Assembly: GCF_004119455.1 (NCBI RefSeq)
Contig: NZ_NRQT01000006.1
Span: 62,001-126,000 of the forward strand
DNA length: 64,000 nt
From: Chryseobacterium sp. CH25
GTDB lineage: Bacteria > Bacteroidota > Bacteroidia > Flavobacteriales > Weeksellaceae
Direction: 5' to 3'
The notes beneath the pieces are model-generated. The model was not told where the DNA came from. It made no database searches and worked only from the letters and a program-made list of their open reading frames with translations. Below are positions 9,501 through 16,688 of the stretch, piece after piece (position 1 is the stretch's first letter; the number at the start of each line of letters is the position of its first letter). Made by a program: the position numbers and the translations under genes.

Positions 9501-9906
9501 CGCTCTTGAAAAAGCAGGAAAACTGGACGTTCAAGGTTATGAGATCACGCTTGATGACGTGGAAATCTCTACTAAAGACATCCCTGGATGGACTGTCACT
9601 TCCGATGGTAAAACAACTGTGGCATTAGATTTGACGTTAACCGATGAATTAAAATCTGAAGGTATTGCAAGGGAATTCATCAACAGAATTCAGAACCTTA
9701 GAAAAGAGAAAGATTTCGAACTTACAGACAGAATTAATATCTCCGTTGAAGAGAACTCACCATTCCTTGAAGATATTAAGAAAAATGAGGAATATATTTC
9801 ATCTGAGGTCTTGTCAAATAAAATAGAAATTGTATCTTCACTTTCAAATTTTAACGAAATCGAAATAGATGAGGTTAATTTTAAGATAAATATCGAAAAA
9901 AATTAA
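6511..9906 (+). CDS. ileS: Isoleucyl-tRNA synthetase
   Basis: A 1131-residue class I aminoacyl-tRNA synthetase that charges tRNA-Ile. The ATP-binding HIGH-type signature is GIHH at 56-59 and the KMSKR loop is at 683-687. Between them is the large editing domain, including the CP1 segment AWTTTPWTLPSNTAL. The C-terminal part has the anticodon-binding fold and ends with a domain found in the long, eukaryote-like IleRS type; the C-terminal zinc-finger cysteines of the E. coli type are not seen. The GIHH form of the signature and the length over 1100 residues also fit that group. The following dksA-like gene starts 58 bases downstream and may be co-transcribed. Confidence 0.97.
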   Translation: MSQFKEYKNLNLIDVAENVAEFWKQNKTFNKSVEIRQGNPEFVFYEGPPSANGMPGIHHVMARALKDIFCRYQTQNGKQVFRKAGWDTHGLPVELGVEKELGITKEDIGKKISIEDYNKACREAVMRYTDVWNNLTEKIGYWVDLDDPYITYKSKYMETVWWLLKQLYDKSLLYKGYTIQPYSPKAGTGLSSHELNQPGTYRDVSDTTVVAQFKVKKDSSALFNDVDGDVHILAWTTTPWTLPSNTALTVGRDIEYVTVKTFNQYTFEPVTVVLSSVLLPKVFGKKYAEGTDEDFANYTPETKVIPFRILKEFTGEKLVDTRYEQLVPWFTPNDNPENAFRVILGDFVTTEDGTGIVHTAPTFGADDARVAKMAQPEIPPMLVKDDNDNLVPLVDLQGKFIQGENVPEVFSGKYIKNEYYDEGTAPEKSWDVELAILLKTENKAFKVEKYVHSYPHCWRTDKPVLYYPLDSWFVKMTAVKDRLVNLNKEINWKPKATGEGRFANWLENVNDWNLSRSRYWGIPLPIWRTDDLKEEKIIGSVEELYNEIEKSIAAGFMTENPFKGFVIGNMSESNYELVDLHKNVVDKVVLVSDSGKAMKRESDLIDVWFDSGSMPYAQLHYPFENKEMIDNNKAFPADFIAEGVDQTRGWFYTLHAIGTAVFDSVAYKNVMSNGLVLDKNGQKMSKRLGNAVDPFETLSVYGPDATRWYMISNANPWENLKFDIEGIDEVRRKFFGTLYNTYSFFSLYANVDGFNYSEKEVENRPEIDRWILSELNLLIKEVKAFYEDYEPTRVARAISTFVNDNLSNWYVRLCRRRFWKGDYSDDKISAYQTLYTCLEVVAKLSAPIAPFFMDQLYQDLNKVTGKENCESVHLTDFPVADESLIDQDLVEKTHLAQNITSMVFSLRKKENVKVRQPLQKVLVPVLDSKTEEQILAVADLIKQEVNVKELQLINAEEASHLIVKQIKPNFKALGPKLGKDMKVVGAEIANLTTEQIAALEKAGKLDVQGYEITLDDVEISTKDIPGWTVTSDGKTTVALDLTLTDELKSEGIAREFINRIQNLRKEKDFELTDRINISVEENSPFLEDIKKNEEYISSEVLSNKIEIVSSLSNFNEIEIDEVNFKINIEKN

Positions 9907-9964
9907 CATGTAGTTATTGTATTTCAAATTCCATTTCATAATTTTATTAAAAAAGAGAAAGAAT

Positions 9965-10345
9965 ATGTCAGACGAAAGAGTTAGATACAGCGATGCTGAT
10001 TTACAGGAATTTAGAGCGATCATAAAAGAAAAAATAGAAAAGGCGGAGAAAGATCTTCAGCTAATCAGAGAAAGTTTCATCAATGACCAGAATAATGGGA
10101 CGGATGATACTTCACCAACATTCAAAGCATTTGAGGAAGGTGCAGAAACTTTGAGCAAAGAGCAGAACTCTATTCTTGCAGGAAGACAGGAAAAATTCGT
10201 CCGTGATCTGAAAAATGCTTTAATCAGAATCGAAAACAAGACTTACGGTGTTTGTAGAGTAACAGGGAAATTAATTCCAAAGGAAAGACTTTTAGCCGTT
10301 CCTCATGCTACCTTAAGCATCGAAGCGAAAAACATGCAAAAATAG
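9965..10345 (+). CDS. DksA/TraR-family transcription factor with degenerate zinc finger
   Basis: A 126-residue protein, starting at the ATG at 9965 behind an AAAAGAGAAAG stretch; an upstream in-frame ATG at 9917 would add a hydrophobic extension that does not fit the family. DksA-type proteins bind the RNA polymerase secondary channel and adjust transcription, often with ppGpp. The long charged helix (residues 10-90) fits the coiled coil. The C-terminal TYGVCRVTGKLIPKERLL matches the family finger, but only one Cys is left of the usual four, so zinc probably does not bind. It lies between ileS and small genes leading to lspA, a common arrangement in flavobacteria. Confidence 0.85.
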   Translation: MSDERVRYSDADLQEFRAIIKEKIEKAEKDLQLIRESFINDQNNGTDDTSPTFKAFEEGAETLSKEQNSILAGRQEKFVRDLKNALIRIENKTYGVCRVTGKLIPKERLLAVPHATLSIEAKNMQK

Positions 10346-10423
10346 CCGTAAGGTTTGTAAAATAATATTGGGTTTATATTGTATCTGTGGATACTTTATA
10401 AACCTAATTTTTAATGTATACCC

Positions 10424-10669
10424 ATGAGCGAAGTATTCATTTTAATCATCATTGTGGCAGCAGTGCTTGCTTTTTTCAACAGAGAATGGATCAAAAACAG
10501 ATTCTTTCCTCAAAAGCACACCAACTACACCATTGATGATCAATTTAATTCTGATAAACGCGATCGGGAGAAAGAAATAGACAGATTGTTGAGTAAGATG
10601 GGCAAAAACGGAGTCAACGATCTATCTGCAAAAGATAGGAAAAGACTCGACGAATTGTCCAAAATGTAA
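10424..10669 (+). CDS. Small membrane-anchored protein with DUF6576-like tail
   Basis: An 81-residue protein. An N-terminal transmembrane helix (VFILIIIVAAVLAFF) is followed by a basic linker and a helical tail, EIDRLLSKMGKNGVNDLSAK. This tail resembles the short domain found at the C-terminus of some Bacteroidota rhomboid-like proteins (DUF6576). Function is unknown. It lies 17 bases before the next small gene, in a co-directional run from ileS to the SanA-like gene. Confidence 0.7.
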   Translation: MSEVFILIIIVAAVLAFFNREWIKNRFFPQKHTNYTIDDQFNSDKRDREKEIDRLLSKMGKNGVNDLSAKDRKRLDELSKM

Positions 10670-10686
10670 AAAATAAATACTAAGAA

Positions 10687-10881
10687 ATGGAATCAATCAT
10701 AGTACATCCAAAAAATGCAATGGAACTTAGCGCACTGAAAGGTGTTTTGAAAGAAATGAACATTAAATTTGAGAAAGCTCATGTGAAAAGTTCATACAAC
10801 GGACAAAAAGTAATCAAGAAGGCAAGCGATAATAAGAATGTAAAACCAGCTGCAAAACCTTCAAAACCTAAAGGACAGTAA
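10687..10881 (+). CDS. Small basic hypothetical protein
   Basis: A 64-residue protein. The first half (MESIIVHPKNAMELSALKG onward) forms a strand-helix pattern like small DUF2683-type or antitoxin-like proteins, and the tail is Lys/Pro-rich and probably disordered. Its TAA stop overlaps the ATG of lspA by one base (TAATG), so the two are translationally coupled. No toxin partner is visible. I cannot assign a function. Confidence 0.65.
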   Translation: MESIIVHPKNAMELSALKGVLKEMNIKFEKAHVKSSYNGQKVIKKASDNKNVKPAAKPSKPKGQ

Positions 10882-11522
10882 TGAAAAAGATCTTAGCTAT
10901 CACATTTTTGGTATTATTGATAGACCAGGCTTCAAAAATTTACATTAAAACCCATTTTGAACTGAATGAGAGCGTTCCTGTTATAGAGGGTTTCTTTAAT
11001 AAAACCTTTGTTGAAAACCCGGGAATGGCTTATGGATTTCATTTTGGCGGAATTATCGGAAAATATTTCCTTGTTATTCTAAGGATTTTCCTGATTGGAG
11101 GAATGGTTTACATGTTTAAAAAATGGTTGAAAGAAGGAGCTTCCAATTATCTTTTAGTTCCAATGGCCATCATCTTTGCAGGAGCTATCGGAAACCTTAT
11201 TGACGGAATGTTCTACGGAATGATCTTCGACAGCGGAACAGTTTATGATGCCAGCACCGACCGATGGATTGGTTATGGCGGAGTTTCCAAATTTGTTCCT
11301 TTTGGACAGGGTTATTCTACTTTTATGAAAGGATGTGTTGTAGATATGCTTCACTTCCCGGTAGTAGACTGGTACGTTCCGGATAGCTGGCCAATCATTG
11401 GTGGAAAACATATTGAATTCTTTAAATATATTTTCAATGTTGCCGATTCAGCGATTACTGTAGGAGCTGCTTTCTTATTAATCTTCAGAAAAAAAGCTTT
11501 CCCTAACGGACTTGAATTCTAA
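10881..11522 (+). CDS. lspA: Lipoprotein signal peptidase (signal peptidase II)
   Basis: A 213-residue inner-membrane aspartic protease that cuts the signal peptide from diacylglyceryl prolipoproteins. Four hydrophobic segments are present. The family motifs are FVENPGMAYGF near 40, GNLIDGMFYG with one catalytic Asp, VVDMLHFPV, and FNVADSAITVG with the second catalytic Asp. It is longer than the usual 160-170 residues because of inserted loops near DASTDRWIGYGGVSKF and around YVPDSWPIIGGKH; such long forms are usual in Bacteroidota. Several lipoproteins in this window (26472 and 28276 genes) would be substrates. Confidence 0.95.
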   Translation: MKKILAITFLVLLIDQASKIYIKTHFELNESVPVIEGFFNKTFVENPGMAYGFHFGGIIGKYFLVILRIFLIGGMVYMFKKWLKEGASNYLLVPMAIIFAGAIGNLIDGMFYGMIFDSGTVYDASTDRWIGYGGVSKFVPFGQGYSTFMKGCVVDMLHFPVVDWYVPDSWPIIGGKHIEFFKYIFNVADSAITVGAAFLLIFRKKAFPNGLEF

Positions 11523-11536
11523 CAGATGTATTTCGA

Positions 11537-12181
11537 ATGAGAAAAACAATCAAAAATATTTTTAAATTTTTCCTGCTTCTTCTGGTTGCAGGAATTATTT
11601 TTATTGCCTGGGCAAACTACAGCATTAAAAAAGAGAGTGCCGCTTCTGTATCTTACAATATTACTGATGTACCGGCAGCAAAAACAGCCTTACTGCTGGG
11701 AACCGGAAAAACCTTAAGCAACGGAATGCCGAACGCCTATTTCTACAACAGAATCAAGGCAGCTACCGATCTGTACAAAAGCAGAAAGGTTCAATACATC
11801 ATCGTAAGTGGCGATAACAGCAGCAAAGATTATAATGAACCGGAAGATATGCAGTTTGCGCTGGTTCAGCAAGGTATTCCACAGGATAAGATCATTCTGG
11901 ATCATGCAGGTTTCCGAACTTTGGATTCAGTGGTGAGGGCTAAGGATATTTTCGGACAAACTAAACTGACTATCATTTCTCAAAAGTTCCACAATGAAAG
12001 AGCGGTCTTCCTTGCTCAGAAAAACGGGATACAGGCCTTTGGGTATAATGCGGAAGATGTGAATAAATATGCAGGGTTAAAGACTAATTTAAGAGAGTAT
12101 CTGGCAAAGGCTAAAGTATATTGGGATTTGATTTTAGGAGTGGAGCCTAAATTTGGCGGGGAAAAGATTATTATTCCTTAA
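11537..12181 (+). CDS. SanA/YdcF-like (DUF218) membrane protein
   Basis: A 214-residue protein with an N-terminal transmembrane anchor (FFLLLLVAGIIFIAWA) and a DUF218 domain. The domain shows the family run LLLGTGK, YFYNRIKAATDLY, YIIVSGDN, DMQFALVQQGI and DHAGFRTLDSVVRA. E. coli SanA and ElyC are relatives with roles in envelope barrier function; the biochemical activity is not well defined. It lies 14 bases after lspA on the same strand and is probably the last gene of that operon. A cluster of dispersed repeats follows. Confidence 0.85.
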   Translation: MRKTIKNIFKFFLLLLVAGIIFIAWANYSIKKESAASVSYNITDVPAAKTALLLGTGKTLSNGMPNAYFYNRIKAATDLYKSRKVQYIIVSGDNSSKDYNEPEDMQFALVQQGIPQDKIILDHAGFRTLDSVVRAKDIFGQTKLTIISQKFHNERAVFLAQKNGIQAFGYNAEDVNKYAGLKTNLREYLAKAKVYWDLILGVEPKFGGEKIIIP

Positions 12182-12186
12182 TTTTT

Positions 12187-12249
12187 TAACCACGGATTTC
12201 ACAGATTTACACAGATGATTATGGATAAAAATCTGTGAAATCTGCAAGA
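12187..12249. repeat. Dispersed CACAGATT-type repeat, copy 2 (imperfect inverted repeat)
   Basis: The left arm reads aaccacggatttcacagatt and the right arm aaaatctgtgaaatctgc, so the RNA can fold on TTTCACAGATTT against AAATCTGTGAAA. It is the best-formed copy of the family in this window and directly adjoins a copy of the GGCTAAAGCC repeat. Confidence 0.7.
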
Positions 12250-12258
12250 ATATATATT

Positions 12259-12326
12259 TAGGTTTAGGCTAAAGCCAATGGAATTGTTTTATATTGTAAG
12301 GCGGGCTAAAGCCCACCTCTATTGAT
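12259..12326 (+). repeat. GGCTAAAGCC-type repeat, copy 1
   Basis: Contains ggtttaggctaaagcc, aatgg and gcgggctaaagcccac, then ctattga. Two short palindromes, GGCTAAAGCC and GGGCTAAAGCCC, lie 32 bases apart. A closely similar element occurs in the opposite orientation at 41273-41340. Confidence 0.7.
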
Positions 12327-12399
12327 ACAGCTAAGCATATATTGAAATTGAAGGTATAATCTTTTATTCTTTTTCATTCATTATTCGCATTAAACCTCG

Positions 12400-12407
12400 T
12401 AAATTTG
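12400..12407 (+). promoter_or_regulatory. Candidate -7 element for trpS
   Basis: TAAATTTG matches TAnnTTTG, 36 bases before the trpS start. No clear TTTG is seen at the upstream spacing. Confidence 0.4.
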
Positions 12408-12442
12408 CAATTCATTAATTTTTAAATATAAATTTTAAACAA

Positions 12443-13411
12443 ATGTCAAGAATTCTTACCGGCATTCAAGCCACCGGAACACCCCATCTTGGAAATTTAT
12501 TAGGGGCTATTATTCCTGCGATCGAACTTTCTAAGCAGGAAGGAAACGAATCATTTCTATTTATTGCGAATCTTCATACGCTTACCCAGATTAAAGATGC
12601 GCAGACTTTAAGACAGAATACCTACGAGATTGCTGCGGCTTGGCTTGCTTGTGGATTAGATACCGAAAAAACATTTTTCTACAGACAAAGTGATATCGCT
12701 GAAACCTGTGAACTATCTTGGCATTTATCATGTTTTTTCCCTTATCAAAGATTAACATTAGCCCATTCATTTAAGGATAAAGCAGACAGACTTCAGGACG
12801 TAAATGCTGGTCTGTTTACCTACCCTATTTTGATGGCTGCTGATATTCTATTATATGATGCAGAGATTGTTCCTGTAGGAAAAGATCAGCTTCAGCATTT
12901 GGAAATTGCAAGAGATGTAGCCTCAAGGTTTAACAACCAGATGGGTGAAGTTTTTGTATTGCCACAATCTGAACTTCAGGAAGACACCAAATATGTTCCG
13001 GGAACAGATGGTCGTAAAATGTCTAAATCAATGGGAAATATCATCAATATTTTCTTACCTGAAAAAGAATTGAAGAAACAGGTAATGAGCATTGAATCTG
13101 ACTCTAAGTCTTTGGAAGAGCCTAAAGATCCTTCAACTGATAAAACATTCCAGATTTATGAGCTTATTGCTACTCCAGAACAGACTGAGGAGCTAAGAGC
13201 AAAATATCTGGCAGGTAACTTCGGATATGGTCATGCGAAAAAAGAGCTTTTAGATCTTATCTTGGCTCGTTTTGAAAAAGAAAGAGAGGTCTTTACTTAT
13301 TATATGACTCACCTTGACGAACTGGAAGCTAAACTTCAGGAAGGTGCAGCGAAAACAAGACCTGTTGCTATGGAAACGCTTAAAAGAGTAAGAACAAGCT
13401 TAGGATATTAA
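12443..13411 (+). CDS. trpS: Tryptophanyl-tRNA synthetase
   Basis: A 322-residue class I synthetase that charges tRNA-Trp, of usual length for the bacterial enzyme. The HIGH-type signature is TPHLGN at 13-18 and the KMSKS loop is near 192-196 (GRKMSKSMGN). The PVGKDQLQHLEIARD segment typical of TrpRS is also present. It is a single-gene unit: a repeat-filled gap lies upstream and a strong terminator at 13433 follows. Confidence 0.97.
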   Translation: MSRILTGIQATGTPHLGNLLGAIIPAIELSKQEGNESFLFIANLHTLTQIKDAQTLRQNTYEIAAAWLACGLDTEKTFFYRQSDIAETCELSWHLSCFFPYQRLTLAHSFKDKADRLQDVNAGLFTYPILMAADILLYDAEIVPVGKDQLQHLEIARDVASRFNNQMGEVFVLPQSELQEDTKYVPGTDGRKMSKSMGNIINIFLPEKELKKQVMSIESDSKSLEEPKDPSTDKTFQIYELIATPEQTEELRAKYLAGNFGYGHAKKELLDLILARFEKEREVFTYYMTHLDELEAKLQEGAAKTRPVAMETLKRVRTSLGY

Positions 13412-13432
13412 TTCTAAACTTCAGATATAAGA

Positions 13433-13472
13433 TAATCGGCTGCCTCAGGATTGAGGCAGCCGATTATTTTTT
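13433..13472 (+). terminator. Intrinsic terminator after trpS
   Basis: Perfect 15-bp stem (TAATCGGCTGCCTCA with TGAGGCAGCCGATTA), loop GGAT, followed by a T-rich run. It lies between convergent trpS and the histidine kinase gene and may serve both, with the better T-run on the trpS side. Confidence 0.92.
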
Positions 13473-14757
13473 ATGATATTTTATTTTTGGTAAGGATGAA
13501 ATAATGCATTTGATCTTCAAACTCATACGTAATATCCCAACCAGGATATTGTTTGATAATCGTTTTAATAATGGATAACCCTAAACCTGTAGAGGTATGA
13601 TCGGAACCCTGTTTATAAAAACGGTTAAAAATTCTCGACTTATCCAATGGAATCTGTGCTCCACTGTTTTGAAAGATAATCCTGTTGTTCTCAATAAAAA
13701 TATTCAGAGTTCCTTCTTCATTATTGTATTTAACGGCATTTTTAAGCAGATTAGACAGAAGAATATCTGCTAAATCCTGGTTAAAATCTGCTTTGAATAT
13801 TCCCTTTTCGATAATATTAACTTCTACATTTTTAAAGGCAATAAAATCTTCATAATTCTGTACAAGCTTATTCACCATCGCATTGAAATCAACATCCGAA
13901 ATTGCATTAAACTGGCTGTTCTCAATCTTGGAAAGCATAAGCAGAGATTTATTCAGTCCTACCATTCTTCTCAGATCATTTTTAACTTCAGTGAGAAAGG
14001 TTAGGTTCTTTTTATCAAGATTCTCATTCTGAATCAGAAGATCTATTTTGTTAATAACAATGGCCAACGGTGTCTGAAGCTCATGAGAAGCATTTTCAAT
14101 AAACTGTTTCTGCTGATAGAAAACAAGCTCATTACGGTCAATCATCTCATTAATTTCTACATCCAACTCTTCAAATTCTTTGATGGAATAGTTTTGATCC
14201 GCCTGGGAAAAGGGAATTCCAAACTGGTATTTCTTCAATTTATCCAGAATCTGGTAGAATGGCCTCATAGCTTTATTCAGTAGATAACCGTTAACAGCAA
14301 CAATACTTACCACCAAAAGAATATAAAGAACAATTAAAGCTGTTGTAAGGTCATAAATCAGCTCATCTTCCTCTACTGTTGATGTTCTGATGACAAGCCG
14401 CTGATGATTTTTATACTGATCGATAAAATCTGCTTCCAAAACACGGTAAGGCTGGTCTTTATCATCGTACTCCATATAATACATCTTATTATAGAGCCTG
14501 CTTTTGTTTTGATATTCTGCAGCTTTGATCGGCATGATCTTAAATTCATTGAATCCAAAATCATTATTCTTTAAAAGTTGTGGATTAAGATACACCGCTT
14601 TAATAATCTGTATCTTTCTATCTTTTAATCCATCATCCACATTATCGTGTACTTCATCCAGAATATAAGCATAAAACAACCCTGCCCAAACCGCAATAAT
14701 CAGCAGCAGGATCATGATAAGATATTTTATCGTGTAATATTTTAGAGAAACCTTCAT
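13471..14757 (-). CDS. Membrane sensor histidine kinase
   Basis: A 428-residue kinase. Two transmembrane helices (about 11-31 and 136-158) flank a periplasmic sensor of about 105 residues without recognised domain. The HisKA box is FIENASHELQTPLA with the phospho-accepting H225. The ATPase region shows NAVKYN as N-box and GLGLSIIKTI as G-box. Its start codon overlaps the stop of the response regulator gene (TGATG), so the pair is translationally coupled. Two PepSY-like secreted proteins are encoded just upstream on the same strand, which suggests an envelope signal; this is inference. Confidence 0.93.
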   Translation of the reverse strand: MKVSLKYYTIKYLIMILLLIIAVWAGLFYAYILDEVHDNVDDGLKDRKIQIIKAVYLNPQLLKNNDFGFNEFKIMPIKAAEYQNKSRLYNKMYYMEYDDKDQPYRVLEADFIDQYKNHQRLVIRTSTVEEDELIYDLTTALIVLYILLVVSIVAVNGYLLNKAMRPFYQILDKLKKYQFGIPFSQADQNYSIKEFEELDVEINEMIDRNELVFYQQKQFIENASHELQTPLAIVINKIDLLIQNENLDKKNLTFLTEVKNDLRRMVGLNKSLLMLSKIENSQFNAISDVDFNAMVNKLVQNYEDFIAFKNVEVNIIEKGIFKADFNQDLADILLSNLLKNAVKYNNEEGTLNIFIENNRIIFQNSGAQIPLDKSRIFNRFYKQGSDHTSTGLGLSIIKTIIKQYPGWDITYEFEDQMHYFILTKNKIS

Positions 14758-15428
14758 CAGACGAATTTATATCCTATTCCGTAAACAGCCTGAAAATCTG
14801 CTTCTGCATGAAGTGTTTTCAGTTTTTTACGAAGATTTTTAATTTGTGAATAAATAAAATCAAGACTGTCTGCCTGATCTATATAATCTCCCCAGATAGC
14901 TTCTGCAAGAGTCGTTTTCTGCAATGTTTTTTCCGGATGAATAACGAAGTAATACAAAAGATCATATTCTTTTCGGTTAAGAATCAATTCTTCGTTTCCT
15001 ATCTTAACATTTCTGTTCTCCGGATCAATGCTTATATTTTTATACCTGATGATATTCTCACCATCCTGGTTTTTCCTTCGTATCACAGATCTTATTCTCG
15101 CCATCAGCTCAGCAAGGTGGAATGGCTTTGCCAGATAATCATCAGCTCCTATTTCAAGCCCTGTTACCTTATCATCCACTGAATCTTTGGCAGAAAGGAT
15201 GATTACAGGGTCTTTTTTATGCATTTTTTTAATTTCCCTCAAAAGATCTATTCCATTTCCATCTGGTAACATAATATCCAGAAGAATACAGTCATATTCA
15301 TAGGAAATAATCTTTTCCAGTCCGGAGCTGTAATGGTCTGCATATTCTACGATGAACTGTTCTGCTTCCAGAAATTTCTGTACAGTATCCCTTAGGTCCG
15401 GTTCATCTTCTACTATTAAAATCTTCAT
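14757..15428 (-). CDS. OmpR-family response regulator
   Basis: A 223-residue two-domain regulator. The receiver has the acidic pair E7-D8, the phosphorylation site D51 in LLDIMLPDGNG and the conserved Lys in LAKPFH. The C-terminal winged-helix domain has the OmpR-type ILNRKEYDLLYYF segment and ends in YGIGYKFV. It is the partner of the overlapping histidine kinase. Targets are unknown; the two PepSY-like genes upstream are natural candidates. An imperfect inverted repeat (ggttaatacccaaaaagggtt) lies upstream near 15512-15532 and could be a binding site. Confidence 0.94.
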   Translation of the reverse strand: MKILIVEDEPDLRDTVQKFLEAEQFIVEYADHYSSGLEKIISYEYDCILLDIMLPDGNGIDLLREIKKMHKKDPVIILSAKDSVDDKVTGLEIGADDYLAKPFHLAELMARIRSVIRRKNQDGENIIRYKNISIDPENRNVKIGNEELILNRKEYDLLYYFVIHPEKTLQKTTLAEAIWGDYIDQADSLDFIYSQIKNLRKKLKTLHAEADFQAVYGIGYKFV

Positions 15429-15622
15429 AGGCTCTGCTGCTTGGATAACTTAATCAAATATATAAAATTACAGAGGAATAATAAGGAGAAAGTCCGGAAA
15501 CTAAGGTTTGGTTAATACCCAAAAAGGGTTAGAATAAGAACCATTTGATAGATTACACAAAGTATATCAATAATGTAAACATACCCTTTGTTTCCTTCTC
15601 TCCAACTTTCTTTCATGAGTCA

Positions 15623-15829
15623 TTAATTCGTTTTTACATAGCGCCCATCTGCATCAAAGATCAAGCACAAGCCATTCATCAGATGAATTTTATAAGCATT
15701 ATATTTTTTTTCAATAGAATCAATCACACTGCACGGATGGTTTCTGGTCATAAAAGACACCATACTTTTTCTGATCTTAGCGGAAGAAGTTTTTCTTCCA
15801 TCATTGTTTATTAAACTCCAGTTTACCAT
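15623..15829 (-). CDS. Short PepSY-like protein, possibly truncated
   Basis: A 68-residue protein without a signal peptide. Its end (HLMNGLCLIFDADGRYVK) resembles the repeated units in the neighbouring 149-residue PepSY-like protein (for example ELSNGLELEFDRNGNFKK), suggesting a shortened paralogue or a single-unit relative. It lies 34 bases downstream of that gene and about 195 bases upstream of the response regulator, all on the same strand. It could be a remnant; the start codon is uncertain. Confidence 0.5.
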   Translation of the reverse strand: MVNWSLINNDGRKTSSAKIRKSMVSFMTRNHPCSVIDSIEKKYNAYKIHLMNGLCLIFDADGRYVKTN

Positions 15830-15863
15830 AATCCTAAAATTTTATTGTTAATCTTAAACCAGC

Positions 15864-16313
15864 CTAGTCATCAATTTTTTTAAAATTCCCGTTTCGGTCG
15901 AATTCCAGTTCCAATCCGTTAGAAAGTTCTGCTTTATAAGACCATCTTTTCTTTTCGATCTTAACGATATGAGTATTCGGGAAGTTTCTGCTGCTATAGT
16001 TTTTAATGGAAGCAGGAATAAAACCGTAAGGAATCTTCTGATGATTACCATCTACTTCTTTCCAGTTTCCATTACTGTTAAACTCCATTTTCATTCCGTT
16101 GTTCATATAGACTTTATATTCATCAACTCCATAGATTTCTCTGTCTTCAATAGCTGACGATACCGGAATCCCTTTAAAATGGCCTGCAAGAAAAGTTTTA
16201 GCTGTCTTAGGTAATTGGTTTGGACTAATTGCTCTGTCCTGTGCTGAAACCAGACCACCCATCAATAAGAAGATTAAAATAAATACGCCTGTGATTTTCT
16301 TTACATTTTTCAT
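15864..16313 (-). CDS. Secreted PepSY-like (BLIP-like) protein
   Basis: A 149-residue protein starting at the Met of MKNVKKITGVF; an upstream in-frame ATG at 16355 would place 14 extra residues before the signal peptide. After cleavage near VSAQ the mature protein has two similar units, each with a helix (LPKTAKTFLAGHF; IPASIKNYSSRNF) and a strand hairpin (YKVYMNNGMKMEFNSNGNW; YKAELSNGLELEFDRNGNF). This is the pattern of Bacteroidota PepSY-like/DUF2874 periplasmic proteins, which often sit next to two-component systems, as here. The ligand is unknown. Confidence 0.78.
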   Translation of the reverse strand: MKNVKKITGVFILIFLLMGGLVSAQDRAISPNQLPKTAKTFLAGHFKGIPVSSAIEDREIYGVDEYKVYMNNGMKMEFNSNGNWKEVDGNHQKIPYGFIPASIKNYSSRNFPNTHIVKIEKKRWSYKAELSNGLELEFDRNGNFKKIDD

Positions 16314-16444
16314 AATATTCAATTTTTCTGTCATTATTATGAGGCAAAGTTCCAAATCAAATTAGGAAAGATTTGGGAAAAACTTAATTTGTAAAAAATA
16401 ATGAGGTAAATACAGACTGTTGATAGTGTTGTGGTATTTTATAA

Positions 16445-16475
16445 TTAACCACAGATTTCACAGATTGATGCAGAT
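16445..16475. repeat. Dispersed CACAGATT-type repeat, partial copy
   Basis: Reads aaccacagatttcacagatt followed by gatgcagatg. It matches the left arm of the copy at 12187; no clear right arm is seen. Confidence 0.55.
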
Positions 16476-16558
16476 GTTTGAAAACAAAGAAAACCTTTTA
16501 TCAATCATAAAAAAGTAAACCATTAAGGTAGAGATAAGATATTAAGAGAATTAAGAGT

Positions 16559-16612
16559 CGTTCTGTTGAGATTGCTTCGCCTTCAGCTCGCAATGACAGT
16601 GGACTCAATCGT
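16559..16612. repeat. GATTGCTTCG...CGCAATGACA-type repeat
   Basis: The stretch contains gagattgcttcgccttcagc followed by tcgcaatgaca. Elements with a GATTGCTTCG arm and a CGCAATGAC arm recur in the intergenic regions of many bacterial genomes. The 375-base gap 16314-16688 holds this element, the partial repeat before it and otherwise AT-rich sequence with no gene I can support. Confidence 0.5.
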
Positions 16613-16688
16613 CTTAATAGCTACAATAGCCTTAATGGTTTAATAAAATACTTTCAAAGCCTTATTTCAGCTTTAATACTATAGAAGA

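Noticed and set aside
9917..9964. Earlier ATG for the DksA-like gene
   Set aside because: It would add a hydrophobic 16-residue extension not fitting the family; the ATG at 9965 has a purine-rich stretch before it.
10687..10881. Toxin-antitoxin pair formed by the small genes 10424 and 10687
   Set aside because: The first has a membrane helix and a rhomboid-type tail, the second lacks a clear DNA-binding motif, and coupling is to lspA.
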